Positions 1 to 4,296 of a DNA stretch of 5,098 nt are shown in pieces. The stretch comes from Candidatus Bathyarchaeota archaeon (GTDB lineage: Archaea > Thermoproteota > Bathyarchaeia > 40CM-2-53-6 > FEN-987). Location: positions 1-5,098 of the forward strand of contig JAHFFU010000099.1 in assembly GCA_023247835.1 (NCBI GenBank), read 5' to 3'. Every line of letters begins with the position of its first letter. Positions within the stretch are counted from its first letter, which is position 1. The position numbers were made by a program, and so were the translations under genes. A model generated the notes under the pieces. That model saw nothing but the letters and a program-made list of their open reading frames with translations. It made no database searches and was not told the origin of the DNA.

Positions 1-351
1 TCATGACACACATCCTACTTCGCGGCATGGCGCTTCAAAATGTACACACCCTATAGTATGGTGTGACCACTCCGCGGCTGGCGTTTCAATCCCGTAGCGA
101 GTTACGCATGTAACCGGCGGCTTCGTTCAATTTACCTCTCTCGAGCATGAAAGCTTCTCATGTTCGTGTTTGTGGGTGGGGCATCAGTTGCCAGTTGCAC
201 CATTTGTTCTATGGACAAGCCTGCTGGCTGCGTCCCCAGTCCCGTGCCTCCGAATCCCGATCGAAAGCTGCGGTCGTGGCCCCTCGCCTTCGGCATGCTT
301 ATTTCGAAGGGTTAATTAGTTGCCAGATATCAACTTTTGTTGGTCCCTTAG
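1..351. other. Leading intergenic stretch without a convincing gene
   Basis: I find no convincing coding region here. An ATG-initiated frame from 147 runs out of frame into the first antitoxin gene, but its product is rich in Cys, Trp, Arg and Ser and resembles no fold. The stretch holds a near-palindrome at 45-65 (separate entry) and a loose direct repeat (14-40 and 67-91, about 52 bases apart, sharing CGCGGC, TGGCG and TTCAA). The end of the stretch is the promoter region of the gene at 352: ATATC at 327-331 lies about 21-25 bases before the TTG start, where an archaeal TATA box would sit on a leaderless transcript. Confidence 0.5.
45..65. repeat. Near-palindrome CACACC...GGTGTG
   Basis: CACACC (45-50) is the exact reverse complement of GGTGTG (60-65). 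After one mismatched pair (51/59), 52-53 (TA) and 57-58 (TA) also pair, giving a 21-base near-palindrome centred on 55. Its size suits a dimeric repressor site. No gene starts within 280 bases on the + strand, so its target could lie upstream of the window on the - strand or have been lost. It could also be a chance or hairpin sequence. Confidence 0.45.
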
Positions 352-642
352 TTGCCCACCGTCAAAATCTGGACAACGGTAGATCAGCGTCTCAAGAGGG
401 AGTTGAGTTCGCTAACCGAGGATCTAGGATTCAAGAGCGAGACGGAGTGTGTGCGTGAAGCATTGAGACAGGGCATTCAGATAATGAGGGCTCAGAGGTC
501 AGTTTTTGGAATGCTCGCTAAGAGAAAAGACTCTATCCTCCAGAGCGCAGGTCTCTTGGAAGAAGAGTACGAGCGATTGAGCAGAGGAGAACTCGAACTC
601 AAAATAACGTCACAATGGAGAAAAGTTGAGCAATCCGCGTGA
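352..642 (+). CDS. vapB: Ribbon-helix-helix type antitoxin (VapB-like)
   Basis: This 96-residue protein is the probable antitoxin of the PIN toxin that follows. Residues 3-9 (TVKIWTT) form a short strand followed by a helix (residues 11-24), the turn at GFKSE (26-30) and a second helix (31-44, TECVREALRQGIQI). That is the strand-helix-helix order of CopG/RHH proteins, which bind DNA as dimers through the strand. The charged C-terminal half (LLEEEYERLSRGEL, 68-81) is the likely toxin-binding part. The start is TTG; no Shine-Dalgarno site precedes it, but ATATC at 327-331 sits where the TATA box of a leaderless message is expected. Its last 17 bases overlap the toxin gene. By analogy it neutralises the PIN protein and represses the operon. 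The RHH assignment rests on pattern, not on a family I recognise exactly. Confidence 0.78.
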   Translation: MPTVKIWTTVDQRLKRELSSLTEDLGFKSETECVREALRQGIQIMRAQRSVFGMLAKRKDSILQSAGLLEEEYERLSRGELELKITSQWRKVEQSA

Positions 643-1216
643 AACATTGCCATTGCGATTCATCGACTCGAACATACTCTTCCGGATGTTTGCTGCATCG
701 CCGGCTAAAATAGAGCGGTATAGAGAAAATGGTAGTTGCGGCAACGAATCGTTGGATTATGCTGTCGGCCTGTTGCTGAAACTTGGTGAAGGAGGCTATT
801 CGACCTCAGAGATAGCGCTACTCGAAACTGTTAGTGTAGCATCGCGTCTCGGCGGCCAGAGCAAGGCTGAAGCCCTGTTTCGAGCTGCAATAACACAGGA
901 GGGTTTGCGTATTCTTGAAACAAGAGGCCTGGCCTACCCGCTCTCCTTTGCTTTCGTACTCGACTATAGGCTGGAGGCGAGAGACTCGTTGCATCTAGCT
1001 GTTGCCACGCTTAGCGCCGTTAGTATTCTCATAACAAGCGATGCGAATTTTGCGGATGGAACCGAAACAGCAATCAAGCAAGTTGCCGAGCAAGGCTTTC
1101 AGCTTCCCAGGTCGGTTAGAGCAGTTTACCGACTCACAGGCAAGGAAACAACGCTGGTCGAGGAGAAAGTGAACCAGTCCCTTTCACTCATTTCGGTGGA
1201 GAGAGCCCCTGCATGA
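626..1216 (+). CDS. vapC: PIN-domain toxin, VapC-like, with C-terminal extension
   Basis: A 196-residue PIN-domain protein, probably a metal-dependent ribonuclease toxin acting on cytoplasmic RNA. The acidic residues of the PIN site are all visible: Asp14 in RFIDSNILF, Glu62 or Glu67 in STSEIALLET, Asp120 in ARDSLHLAVA and Asp139 in ITSDANFAD. VapC proteins are usually about 130-150 residues; here about 50 residues follow the last motif (VRAVYRLTGKETTLVEEKV region), an extension of unknown role. TTG at 626 is chosen because GGAG at 617-620 precedes it by five bases and because it overlaps the antitoxin end as in the neighbouring units. TTG at 647 or 653 is also possible and would put Asp close to the N terminus, as in most VapC proteins. 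Expression is probably coupled to the antitoxin gene at 352. Confidence 0.88.
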   Translation: MSNPRETLPLRFIDSNILFRMFAASPAKIERYRENGSCGNESLDYAVGLLLKLGEGGYSTSEIALLETVSVASRLGGQSKAEALFRAAITQEGLRILETRGLAYPLSFAFVLDYRLEARDSLHLAVATLSAVSILITSDANFADGTETAIKQVAEQGFQLPRSVRAVYRLTGKETTLVEEKVNQSLSLISVERAPA

Positions 1217-1358
1217 AGACACGCTCATAGCAACTCACCGCAAGGAAGCTCCTGACTGGCATGGAGAAGAATTGTGGAATACTATCACGCAACTCTGCAA
1301 AAAAAATAGTCGAAGGACGCCATTGTCCGCGTTACTTGGTAGCGCGGGAGACTCATAA
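1173..1358 (+). pseudogene. Possible remnant coding frame (doubtful)
   Basis: This frame is open for 61 codons and ends at TAA 1356-1358. It has no ATG; TTG 1272 or CTG 1209 are the only candidate starts. Its product is more protein-like than its surroundings, with APDWHGEELWNTITQL near the middle and TPLSALLGSAGDS at the end, which resembles the tails of some small antitoxin-like proteins. It begins inside the last codons of the PIN gene in another frame. It could be the tail of a broken antitoxin or toxin gene, a sequence cut off by a frameshift, or a chance frame. I see no other half of a gene nearby. Confidence 0.2.
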
Positions 1359-1564
1359 TTTTGGCATTCCCAATTTTTCTTCGCGCAATTCCATCACCCA
1401 ACTAACGCAATTCGTCTGCTATCCGGAAGGAATTATCGTTAACCGAATCCAAGAATTGAACTCGAAGACGACGGAGCAAATCACTTTTGGCGAGAAATCT
1501 GCTTTTCTTCCCAAACCACAAAGGACGAAAGTTTACTCTCTGTTCTCTTAACGTCTAGGAAGGC

Positions 1565-1595
1565 GGTTGTTGGGTTTTTCTGACTCAACATAACC
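1565..1595 (+). terminator. Bulged stem-loop with T-rich loop
   Basis: GGTTGTTGGG (1565-1574) can pair with CTCAAC (1584-1589) and AACC (1592-1595), leaving a two-base AT bulge and one G-T pair. The loop, TTTTTCTGA, carries five T's. Archaeal termination relies mainly on T-runs, so this could end transcripts arriving from the first unit. The T-run lies in the loop instead of after the stem, so a terminator role is only tentative; a control site of the next promoter is the alternative. Confidence 0.25.
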
Positions 1596-1612
1596 TGTGT
1601 ACGGAAACCGCG

Positions 1613-1630
1613 AAGCTGGAAAGCTTTAAG
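1613..1630 (+). promoter_or_regulatory. TATA-like box with overlapping inverted repeat
   Basis: AAGCT (1613-1617) and AGCTT (1622-1626) form a perfect inverted repeat around GGAA. The right arm runs into TTTAAG (1625-1630), a TATA-like box 28-33 bases before ATG 1658, the spacing for a leaderless or very short leader. A repressor on the repeat would block TBP, so this is a plausible autoregulatory operator of the VapB at 1658. The arms are only five bases long, so chance is not excluded. Confidence 0.4.
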
Positions 1631-1657
1631 CGTGAACTTTGTCCTACAAGTGTGCAA

Positions 1658-1897
1658 ATGGCGAAAAGTATCAACCTAACCATCCGAGGTCTAAACGAAT
1701 CGGTCTTCAAGAAATTCAAGGCCAAAGCGGTGGAGGAGGGAATGAAGCTCGGGGAAGCCTTGACGCAAGCAATGGATATTTGGATTAGACAAATTGCAGA
1801 CAAACGAGAGCTGAGCATTCTCAACCTAGAAGCCTTCGACTGGGGGAAAGGCACGGAGAAGGTCAGCGTGGAGATCGACAAGGTCATTTACGGGTGA
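1658..1897 (+). CDS. vapB: VapB-type antitoxin
   Basis: This 79-residue antitoxin is partner to the PIN toxin that overlaps it. The N-terminal part (residues 5-42, with INLTIRGLN, FKKFKAKAVEEGMKLGEAL and AMDIW) is a DNA-binding module of the IRG-x-N type common in archaeal VapB proteins. The C-terminal part ends in FDWGKGTEKVSVEIDKVIYG, an extended acidic and aromatic tail typical of segments that wrap around and block a PIN active site. ATG 1658 is preferred over GTG 1652 two codons upstream because it opens directly with MAKSI. The gene ends in a GTGA junction with the toxin. Its first 42 residues align without gaps to the antitoxin-like protein on the other strand at 3298 (18 identical positions), although that one is paired with a protease. 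It probably represses its own promoter. Confidence 0.9.
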   Translation: MAKSINLTIRGLNESVFKKFKAKAVEEGMKLGEALTQAMDIWIRQIADKRELSILNLEAFDWGKGTEKVSVEIDKVIYG

Positions 1898-2310
1898 ATG
1901 CGGTGATCCTTCTTGACTCCAGCCTCATCGTCGCCTACTCGAACGAAGTCGATGAGAATCATCCCAAAGCCAAGCAAGTCGCAGATGATGTAGCCAAGGA
2001 AAAGTACGGGACACCGGTGATCACGGACTATGTTTTCGATGAGGTCGTTACCGTTATGCTCGCCAGGACCAAAAGTCTTGCACGAGTGACAAAGTTGGGT
2101 GAAACGCTTCTCGCAGCTACTCGAGTAGTTAGGGTTGATAAAGATCTGTTCGATGCGGCATGGGTAATCTTCAAGCAGCAACGAAGAAACAAGCTCAGCT
2201 TTACTGATTGCACCTCCATAGCCGTCTGCAGGGCTAACGGAATATCGAATGTTGCCACGTTCGATGAGGACCTTGCAGAACTCGATAACGTGAACGCGAT
2301 CGGCCCATGA
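1894..2310 (+). CDS. vapC: VapC-type PIN-domain ribonuclease toxin
   Basis: A complete 138-residue PIN protein of normal VapC length, expected to cleave RNA with bound Mg or Mn ions when freed from its antitoxin. All PIN acidic positions are present: Asp8 in ILLDSSLIVAY, Asp45 and Glu50 in VITDYVFDEVVT, Asp105 in LSFTDCTSIAV and Asp124 in VATFDEDLAEL. The start is GTG 1894 within GTGA, whose TGA (1895-1897) ends the antitoxin gene. Such a four-base overlap means that ribosomes finishing the antitoxin can restart on the toxin, which ties toxin output to antitoxin output. A weak start codon may keep the toxin in the minority. The preceding VapB is certainly its partner. The RNA target cannot be read from the sequence. 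Confidence 0.93.
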   Translation: MNAVILLDSSLIVAYSNEVDENHPKAKQVADDVAKEKYGTPVITDYVFDEVVTVMLARTKSLARVTKLGETLLAATRVVRVDKDLFDAAWVIFKQQRRNKLSFTDCTSIAVCRANGISNVATFDEDLAELDNVNAIGP

Positions 2311-2347
2311 GACCCAAGGAGACATTCCGTGCCCCAAAAATGGATTC

Positions 2348-2403
2348 GGTCGAAACCTCTAGGGTAACTTTCTGATGAGCTGGAGGCCTACTCCCGAAAA
2401 ACC
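2348..2403 (+). ncRNA. Hammerhead-ribozyme-like motif (doubtful)
   Basis: CTGATGAG (2372-2379) is followed 16 bases later by CGAAA (2395-2399), the two invariant strands of a hammerhead core. Between them GGAG (2382-2385) pairs with CTCC (2391-2394) around GCCTA, and G2379 pairs with C2395, leaving CT bulged, as an imperfect stem II. GGTC (2348-2351) could be the cleavage site, and GAA/TTT plus ACC/GGT could form stem I. Stem III is poor: two extra A's stand between GAAA and CC. I regard it as a motif match, not an established ribozyme. Confidence 0.15.
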
Positions 2404-2414
2404 TGACGGCAGCT

Positions 2415-2452
2415 AAGATGGTCGAGAAGGAACGCCGCAAGGCATCCATCTT
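2415..2452. repeat. Inverted repeat with GCAA-loop hairpin
   Basis: AAGATGG (2415-2421) pairs exactly with CCATCTT (2446-2452). Inside it, GCC (2434-2436) and GGC (2441-2443) close a GCAA tetraloop of the GNRA class, with unpaired stretches of 12 and 2 bases between the two stems. It lies in the spacer between two convergent units, so it may fold at the 3' end of either transcript. No T-run follows. Confidence 0.35.
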
Positions 2453-2476
2453 TCTCTTCCAGACAGGGGACTCAAC

Positions 2477-2504
2477 GGAGAAGGCTTCTCCTGCCGTCTT
2501 CTCC
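2477..2504 (-). terminator. Hairpin after the protease gene
   Basis: GGAGAAG (2477-2483) and CTTCTCC (2485-2491) form a perfect inverted repeat around a single G, and a second CTTCTCC lies at 2498-2504. On the - strand this begins four bases after the protease stop codon, so the message can form alternative hairpins using either copy. It probably marks or protects the 3' end of the protease transcript. There is no U-run, so active termination is uncertain. Confidence 0.4.
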
Positions 2505-2507
2505 AAA

Positions 2508-2930
2508 TCATACAGCCTCAGCTATGCGCAAAGTGCAGGTTCTGTTCTCTGGGCCCAAGATCGCTATGGGGAGCAGGTTAAGGATGCGTCTTCCGAGCAG
2601 CAGCTTGCCCAACCCTAACTGCGGAGTCTCAAGGAAGCTTTCAAAGCTATGGTCAAATATCCTGATCCGAACCTTGGCTCTTCTCATCGTTATGGGTCCG
2701 ATAAGTGTTGAGTATGTTAGGAAATGTTCTTCCGGCACCTCCATCTCCGACATCTTCACGTAGAGCTCGCTGGGCGTCATGAGGAACCCTGCGAAGCCAG
2801 TGTCTACGGGGGCCTCCAAAATTTCGGTCCTCTGGCTTATGAGCGTCTCAATCGCGACTTTGAGGATGGGGCGATGCGGCGTCACTGTGACGTCGTGCCT
2901 GAAGCAGTCTCCTGTGCTATAGAGCCCCAT
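2508..2930 (-). CDS. Retropepsin-like (clan AA) aspartic protease
   Basis: A small single-domain aspartic protease of about 140 residues. PVDTGFAGFLMTP (residues 41-53) contains the catalytic DTG (43-45), followed by hydrophobic Gly-rich sequence as in retroviral proteases. LLLGRRILNLL (110-120) matches the hydrophobic-Gly-Arg-hydrophobic element before the conserved C-terminal helix. With one DTG it must dimerise to be active, like HIV protease. No signal peptide or membrane segment is seen, so it is cytoplasmic. The gene overlaps the end of the antitoxin-like gene and occupies the toxin position. ATG 2930 is chosen because GGGAGGA (2945-2939) precedes it by eight bases. GTG 2885 is a serious alternative: it lies in a GTGA junction with the antitoxin stop, as in the unit at 1894, and still keeps DTG at residues 28-30. 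GTG 2936 is also possible. The substrate is unknown; the antitoxin-like partner, cellular proteins or phage proteins are possible. Confidence 0.83.
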   Translation of the reverse strand: MGLYSTGDCFRHDVTVTPHRPILKVAIETLISQRTEILEAPVDTGFAGFLMTPSELYVKMSEMEVPEEHFLTYSTLIGPITMRRAKVRIRIFDHSFESFLETPQLGLGKLLLGRRILNLLPIAILGPENRTCTLRIAEAV

Positions 2931-3298
2931 AGCCACTCTCCTCCCTCGCCGCTCTCCTCTCTCTCGACCTCAACCGTTAGTGCCCTCGAAACCTTCAGCT
3001 TACGTAGCTCTGATGCGAGTTCCTCCAAGGAGTCGGAGACTGCCGCAAGCTTCCCAGCTGCAATCGCGATATGCTTTCCGGGATATCTTCGAATAAGCTC
3101 ATGCCTCATCCTTCTATAGGCCGCGTTGTCAACATCCTTTGCCACGGGCGATGGGGCTACTGGCTCGGCGTTCCAGCTCTCCATGGCCAGCTTAAGCGCC
3201 TCGCCCAGTCTGAGACCCAGCTTTGACGCTCGCGCTTTGAACTCGCGGTAGGCTTTCGCGTTTACACCACGGATTATCGCGTCCAAGTTTCTCGGCAA
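2882..3298 (-). CDS. VapB-like domain fused to DUF5678-like domain
   Basis: A 138-residue protein preceding the protease on the - strand. Residues 5-42 (LDAIIRGVN, FKARASKLGLRLGEAL, AMESW) align without gaps to the VapB at 1658, 18 of 42 residues being identical, so this part is probably a DNA-binding antitoxin module. A Pro/Ala linker (44-56) leads to a second domain at about 61-113, where YPGKHIAIAAGKLAAVSDS and LEELASELRKL follow the DUF5678 pattern (a PGK-like turn, a Gly turn, then S-x-EEL helix). I assign it from memory of that family. The tail (114-138) is Glu/Gly/Ser-rich. The VapB at 1658 instead ends in a PIN-blocking tail, so here the DUF5678-like domain has replaced the effector-binding part. 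The start is TTG 3298, about 20 bases after a TATA box (3318-3323). It is likely repressor and partner of the protease. Confidence 0.82.
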   Translation of the reverse strand: MPRNLDAIIRGVNAKAYREFKARASKLGLRLGEALKLAMESWNAEPVAPSPVAKDVDNAAYRRMRHELIRRYPGKHIAIAAGKLAAVSDSLEELASELRKLKVSRALTVEVEREESGEGGEWLWGSIAQETASGTTSQ

Positions 3299-3317
3299 AG
3301 ACTTTCCGTCAAGAAGT

Positions 3318-3330
3318 GATAAACTTTTTC
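3318..3330 (-). promoter_or_regulatory. TATA box and BRE of the protease unit
   Basis: Read on the - strand, GAAAAAG is followed by TTTATC (3323-3318). This resembles an A-rich BRE plus TATA box, placed 20-25 bases before the TTG start at 3298. The spacing predicts a leaderless or nearly leaderless message. The same TTTATC word precedes the AbrB unit at 4297-4302. Confidence 0.5.
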
Positions 3331-3355
3331 ATCAAGTAGGCTCCTTGAAATCTCA

Positions 3356-3420
3356 CGCTCCTCGCTCGGTGCTTGGGGCGTGGGTGTTCTCGTAAATTTT
3401 CAGAACACCCCCTCGGAGCG
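3356..3420. promoter_or_regulatory. Large inverted repeat between divergent units
   Basis: GGGTGTTCT (3382-3390) and AGAACACCC (3402-3410) are perfect nine-base arms around an 11-base spacer. Outside them CGCTCC (3356-3361) pairs with GGAGCG (3415-3420). The site lies midway between the divergently transcribed starts at 3298 and 3508, so a dimeric repressor bound here could act on both. With 11 bases between arms, the arm centres are about two helix turns apart. It could also form a cruciform. Confidence 0.5.
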
Positions 3421-3422
3421 TT

Positions 3423-3434
3423 CAGGACGTTCTG
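3423..3434. promoter_or_regulatory. Palindrome CAGGACGTTCTG
   Basis: A 12-base palindrome with a single G-T mismatch. Its right half GTTCT repeats the word found in the left arm of the neighbouring large inverted repeat (3386-3390), so both may be read by the same protein. Position fits a second operator for the divergent units. Confidence 0.4.
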
Positions 3435-3445
3435 CAAGCTCAATA

Positions 3446-3451
3446 TTTATC
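3446..3451 (+). promoter_or_regulatory. Candidate TATA box for the RHH/PIN unit
   Basis: TTTATC, identical to the boxes proposed for the two neighbouring units, lies 57-62 bases before ATG 3508. It would start transcription near 3472 and give a leader of about 35 bases containing the inverted repeat at 3478-3495. CTATAC at 3478-3483 is the competing TATA candidate and would make the message leaderless. Confidence 0.35.
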
Positions 3452-3477
3452 AAACATACGATTTTAATATGCAAACG

Positions 3478-3495
3478 CTATACAGAAATGTATAG
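3478..3495 (+). promoter_or_regulatory. Operator-like inverted repeat CTATACA-GAAA-TGTATAG
   Basis: Two perfect seven-base arms around GAAA end 12 bases before ATG 3508. The left arm, CTATACA, also reads as a TATA element at the right distance for a leaderless transcript. RHH antitoxins bind short inverted repeats at their own promoter, so this is the most likely operator of the protein at 3508. Confidence 0.6.
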
Positions 3496-3507
3496 TGACT
3501 GGAATAC

Positions 3508-3831
3508 ATGGCAAAGGCTAGGCTCGTGCAGCTCCGAGTTCCTGAAGAGCTTGTACGACGCATCGACAGGTTCGTTGCTGAAGGTCTGTATCGAAGTCGG
3601 AGTGAGGTTATTGTGGATGCTACGCGACGATTCCTTGAAAGGTCAGCGCCCTCTTCAGCGCTGGAACTCTTCATCGATTCGTACATGGCGGGAGCGCTGA
3701 AACCTTCGGAGGAAGCACCTGAGAATCTTAGGCAGGTCTTCGCGAAGCTGAGGAAGGACCCTAGGTGGCGAGCGCAATTCGGCAATACGCCTGAAGAGAT
3801 TATGCGGAACCTCAGGAGCCGCGCAGCTTGA
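3508..3831 (+). CDS. vapB: Ribbon-helix-helix antitoxin
   Basis: A 107-residue antitoxin with a clear RHH domain. Residues 4-11 (ARLVQLRV) form the DNA-contacting strand, 13-25 (EELVRRIDRFVAE) helix A, GLYRSRSE (26-33) the turn and helix cap, and 32-44 (SEVIVDATRRFLE) helix B. That is the usual order of CopG/ParD-like repressors, which dimerise and bind operators in tandem. The C-terminal half (ALELFIDSYM and NTPEEIMRNLRSRA) would hold the PIN toxin. ATG 3508 is the only sensible start; it directly precedes the strand. An inverted repeat at 3478-3495 is its likely operator, which would make it self-regulating. The gene ends in a TTGA junction with the toxin. Family membership is firm; naming it VapB follows from the partner. 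Confidence 0.9.
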   Translation: MAKARLVQLRVPEELVRRIDRFVAEGLYRSRSEVIVDATRRFLERSAPSSALELFIDSYMAGALKPSEEAPENLRQVFAKLRKDPRWRAQFGNTPEEIMRNLRSRAA

Positions 3832-4265
3832 TCTTCCTCGACACAGATATTTTCGTCATAGACAGGCTGTTTCCCAATGACCCTCGACATAAAGTCAATA
3901 AGCTGTTCCTTGGAGGCACAGCCGAAAAAGCAACTTCAATTTACAACTTGCTTGAGCTTTGCGGAATCAGTTCCTTCACCCTGGCTGCCACCGAACTGAC
4001 AAAACTCTTTATGAGCTTTCACCAGCAATATGACCTGCACATTCTTTACCCGAAGATCCGCAAGCCCTCTCCGGAAGAGATGATTCGATACGCGGTCTCA
4101 AGAATCTTCGAAAAGATGTGCCTAAAAATGAACTACTCAGACGCGCAGATCCTACTAATTGCAGAAGAACACAACTGCTCAGAATTTGTGACATGGAACA
4201 CTAAGCACTTTAATGATCGAACACACCTAACAGTAAAGACTCCGGCAGACTCCGCTGAGGATTAA
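3828..4265 (+). CDS. vapC: PIN-domain toxin, VapC-like, with Asn at the fourth position
   Basis: A 145-residue PIN protein of ordinary VapC length, presumably an RNA-cleaving toxin. Asp5 in IFLDTDIFV, Glu43 in NLLELCG and Asp105 in NYSDAQILL are the core metal-binding residues. The fourth position, usually Asp in a TxDxxHF-like motif, is Asn124 in VTWNTKHF. The TWNTKHF form occurs in other archaeal PIN proteins, so activity is probably kept, but metal binding may differ. The start is TTG 3828, forming TTGA with the antitoxin stop (3829-3831); AGGAG at 3814-3818 precedes it by nine bases, and the next residues, IFLDTD, are a typical VapC opening. Translation is thus likely coupled to the RHH antitoxin at 3508. 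Confidence 0.9.
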   Translation: MIFLDTDIFVIDRLFPNDPRHKVNKLFLGGTAEKATSIYNLLELCGISSFTLAATELTKLFMSFHQQYDLHILYPKIRKPSPEEMIRYAVSRIFEKMCLKMNYSDAQILLIAEEHNCSEFVTWNTKHFNDRTHLTVKTPADSAED

Positions 4266-4296
4266 TCCGCATTCCTCTCGCCTCCGACTGGGCCGC

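Larger units (their letters stand above)
1217..1657. other. Intergenic stretch with control signals but no convincing gene
   Basis: The stretch separates the first two toxin-antitoxin units. An ATG-initiated frame at 1261-1551 would give 96 residues, but it is low in complexity of fold, lacks a ribosome binding site and matches nothing I know. The end of a remnant frame (to 1358) lies inside it. The last 100 bases hold a bulged stem-loop (1565-1595) and a small inverted repeat beside a TATA-like box (1613-1630), which belong to the promoter region of the next unit. Confidence 0.45.

Noticed and set aside
14..91. Imperfect direct repeat (14-40 and 67-91)
   Set aside because: Only two copies with gaps and mismatches, no third copy and no linked gene; too weak to call an element.
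83..93. GGGATTGAAAC on the - strand, which resembles the end of many CRISPR repeats
   Set aside because: Only one copy is present; the loose copy about 52 bases away lacks the motif and there is no array.
86..148. 20-codon - strand frame giving a plausible peptide containing ERGKLNEAAGYMRN
   Set aside because: It has the look of a HEPN or similar fragment but is too short, bounded by stops, and without a matching remainder.
183..326. 11-of-12 repeat of ATCAGTTGCCAG (183-194) as ATTAGTTGCCAG (315-326)
   Set aside because: Single imperfect pair whose flanks do not align; could be chance at this length.
147..458. ATG-initiated 103-codon frame on the + strand
   Set aside because: It overlaps the first antitoxin gene in another frame, and its product has no fold-like pattern and odd Cys/Trp/Arg content.
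1320..1392. tRNA-like stretch: GCGT/GCGC D-stem, TTGG loop and CTCATAA anticodon loop (1329-1363)
   Set aside because: The acceptor arm and T-arm do not pair, there is no TTCRA loop, and the same bases are explained as the LLGSAGDS end of an open frame.
1261..1551. ATG-initiated 96-codon frame on the + strand
   Set aside because: No ribosome binding site, no recognisable motif and no partner; the overlapping frame ending at 1358 looks more protein-like.
1888..2337. Long open frame antisense to the VapC at 1894
   Set aside because: It lies opposite a gene with all PIN motifs and shows no fold of its own.
2418..2618. 66-codon + strand frame (starting MVEKERRKASIF) in the convergent spacer
   Set aside because: It runs into the protease gene antisense, ends without a motif, and its start lies inside an inverted repeat.
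3450..3890. Long open frame antisense to the RHH antitoxin at 3508
   Set aside because: Ser/Arg-rich mirror of a clear RHH gene and its promoter; no motif.
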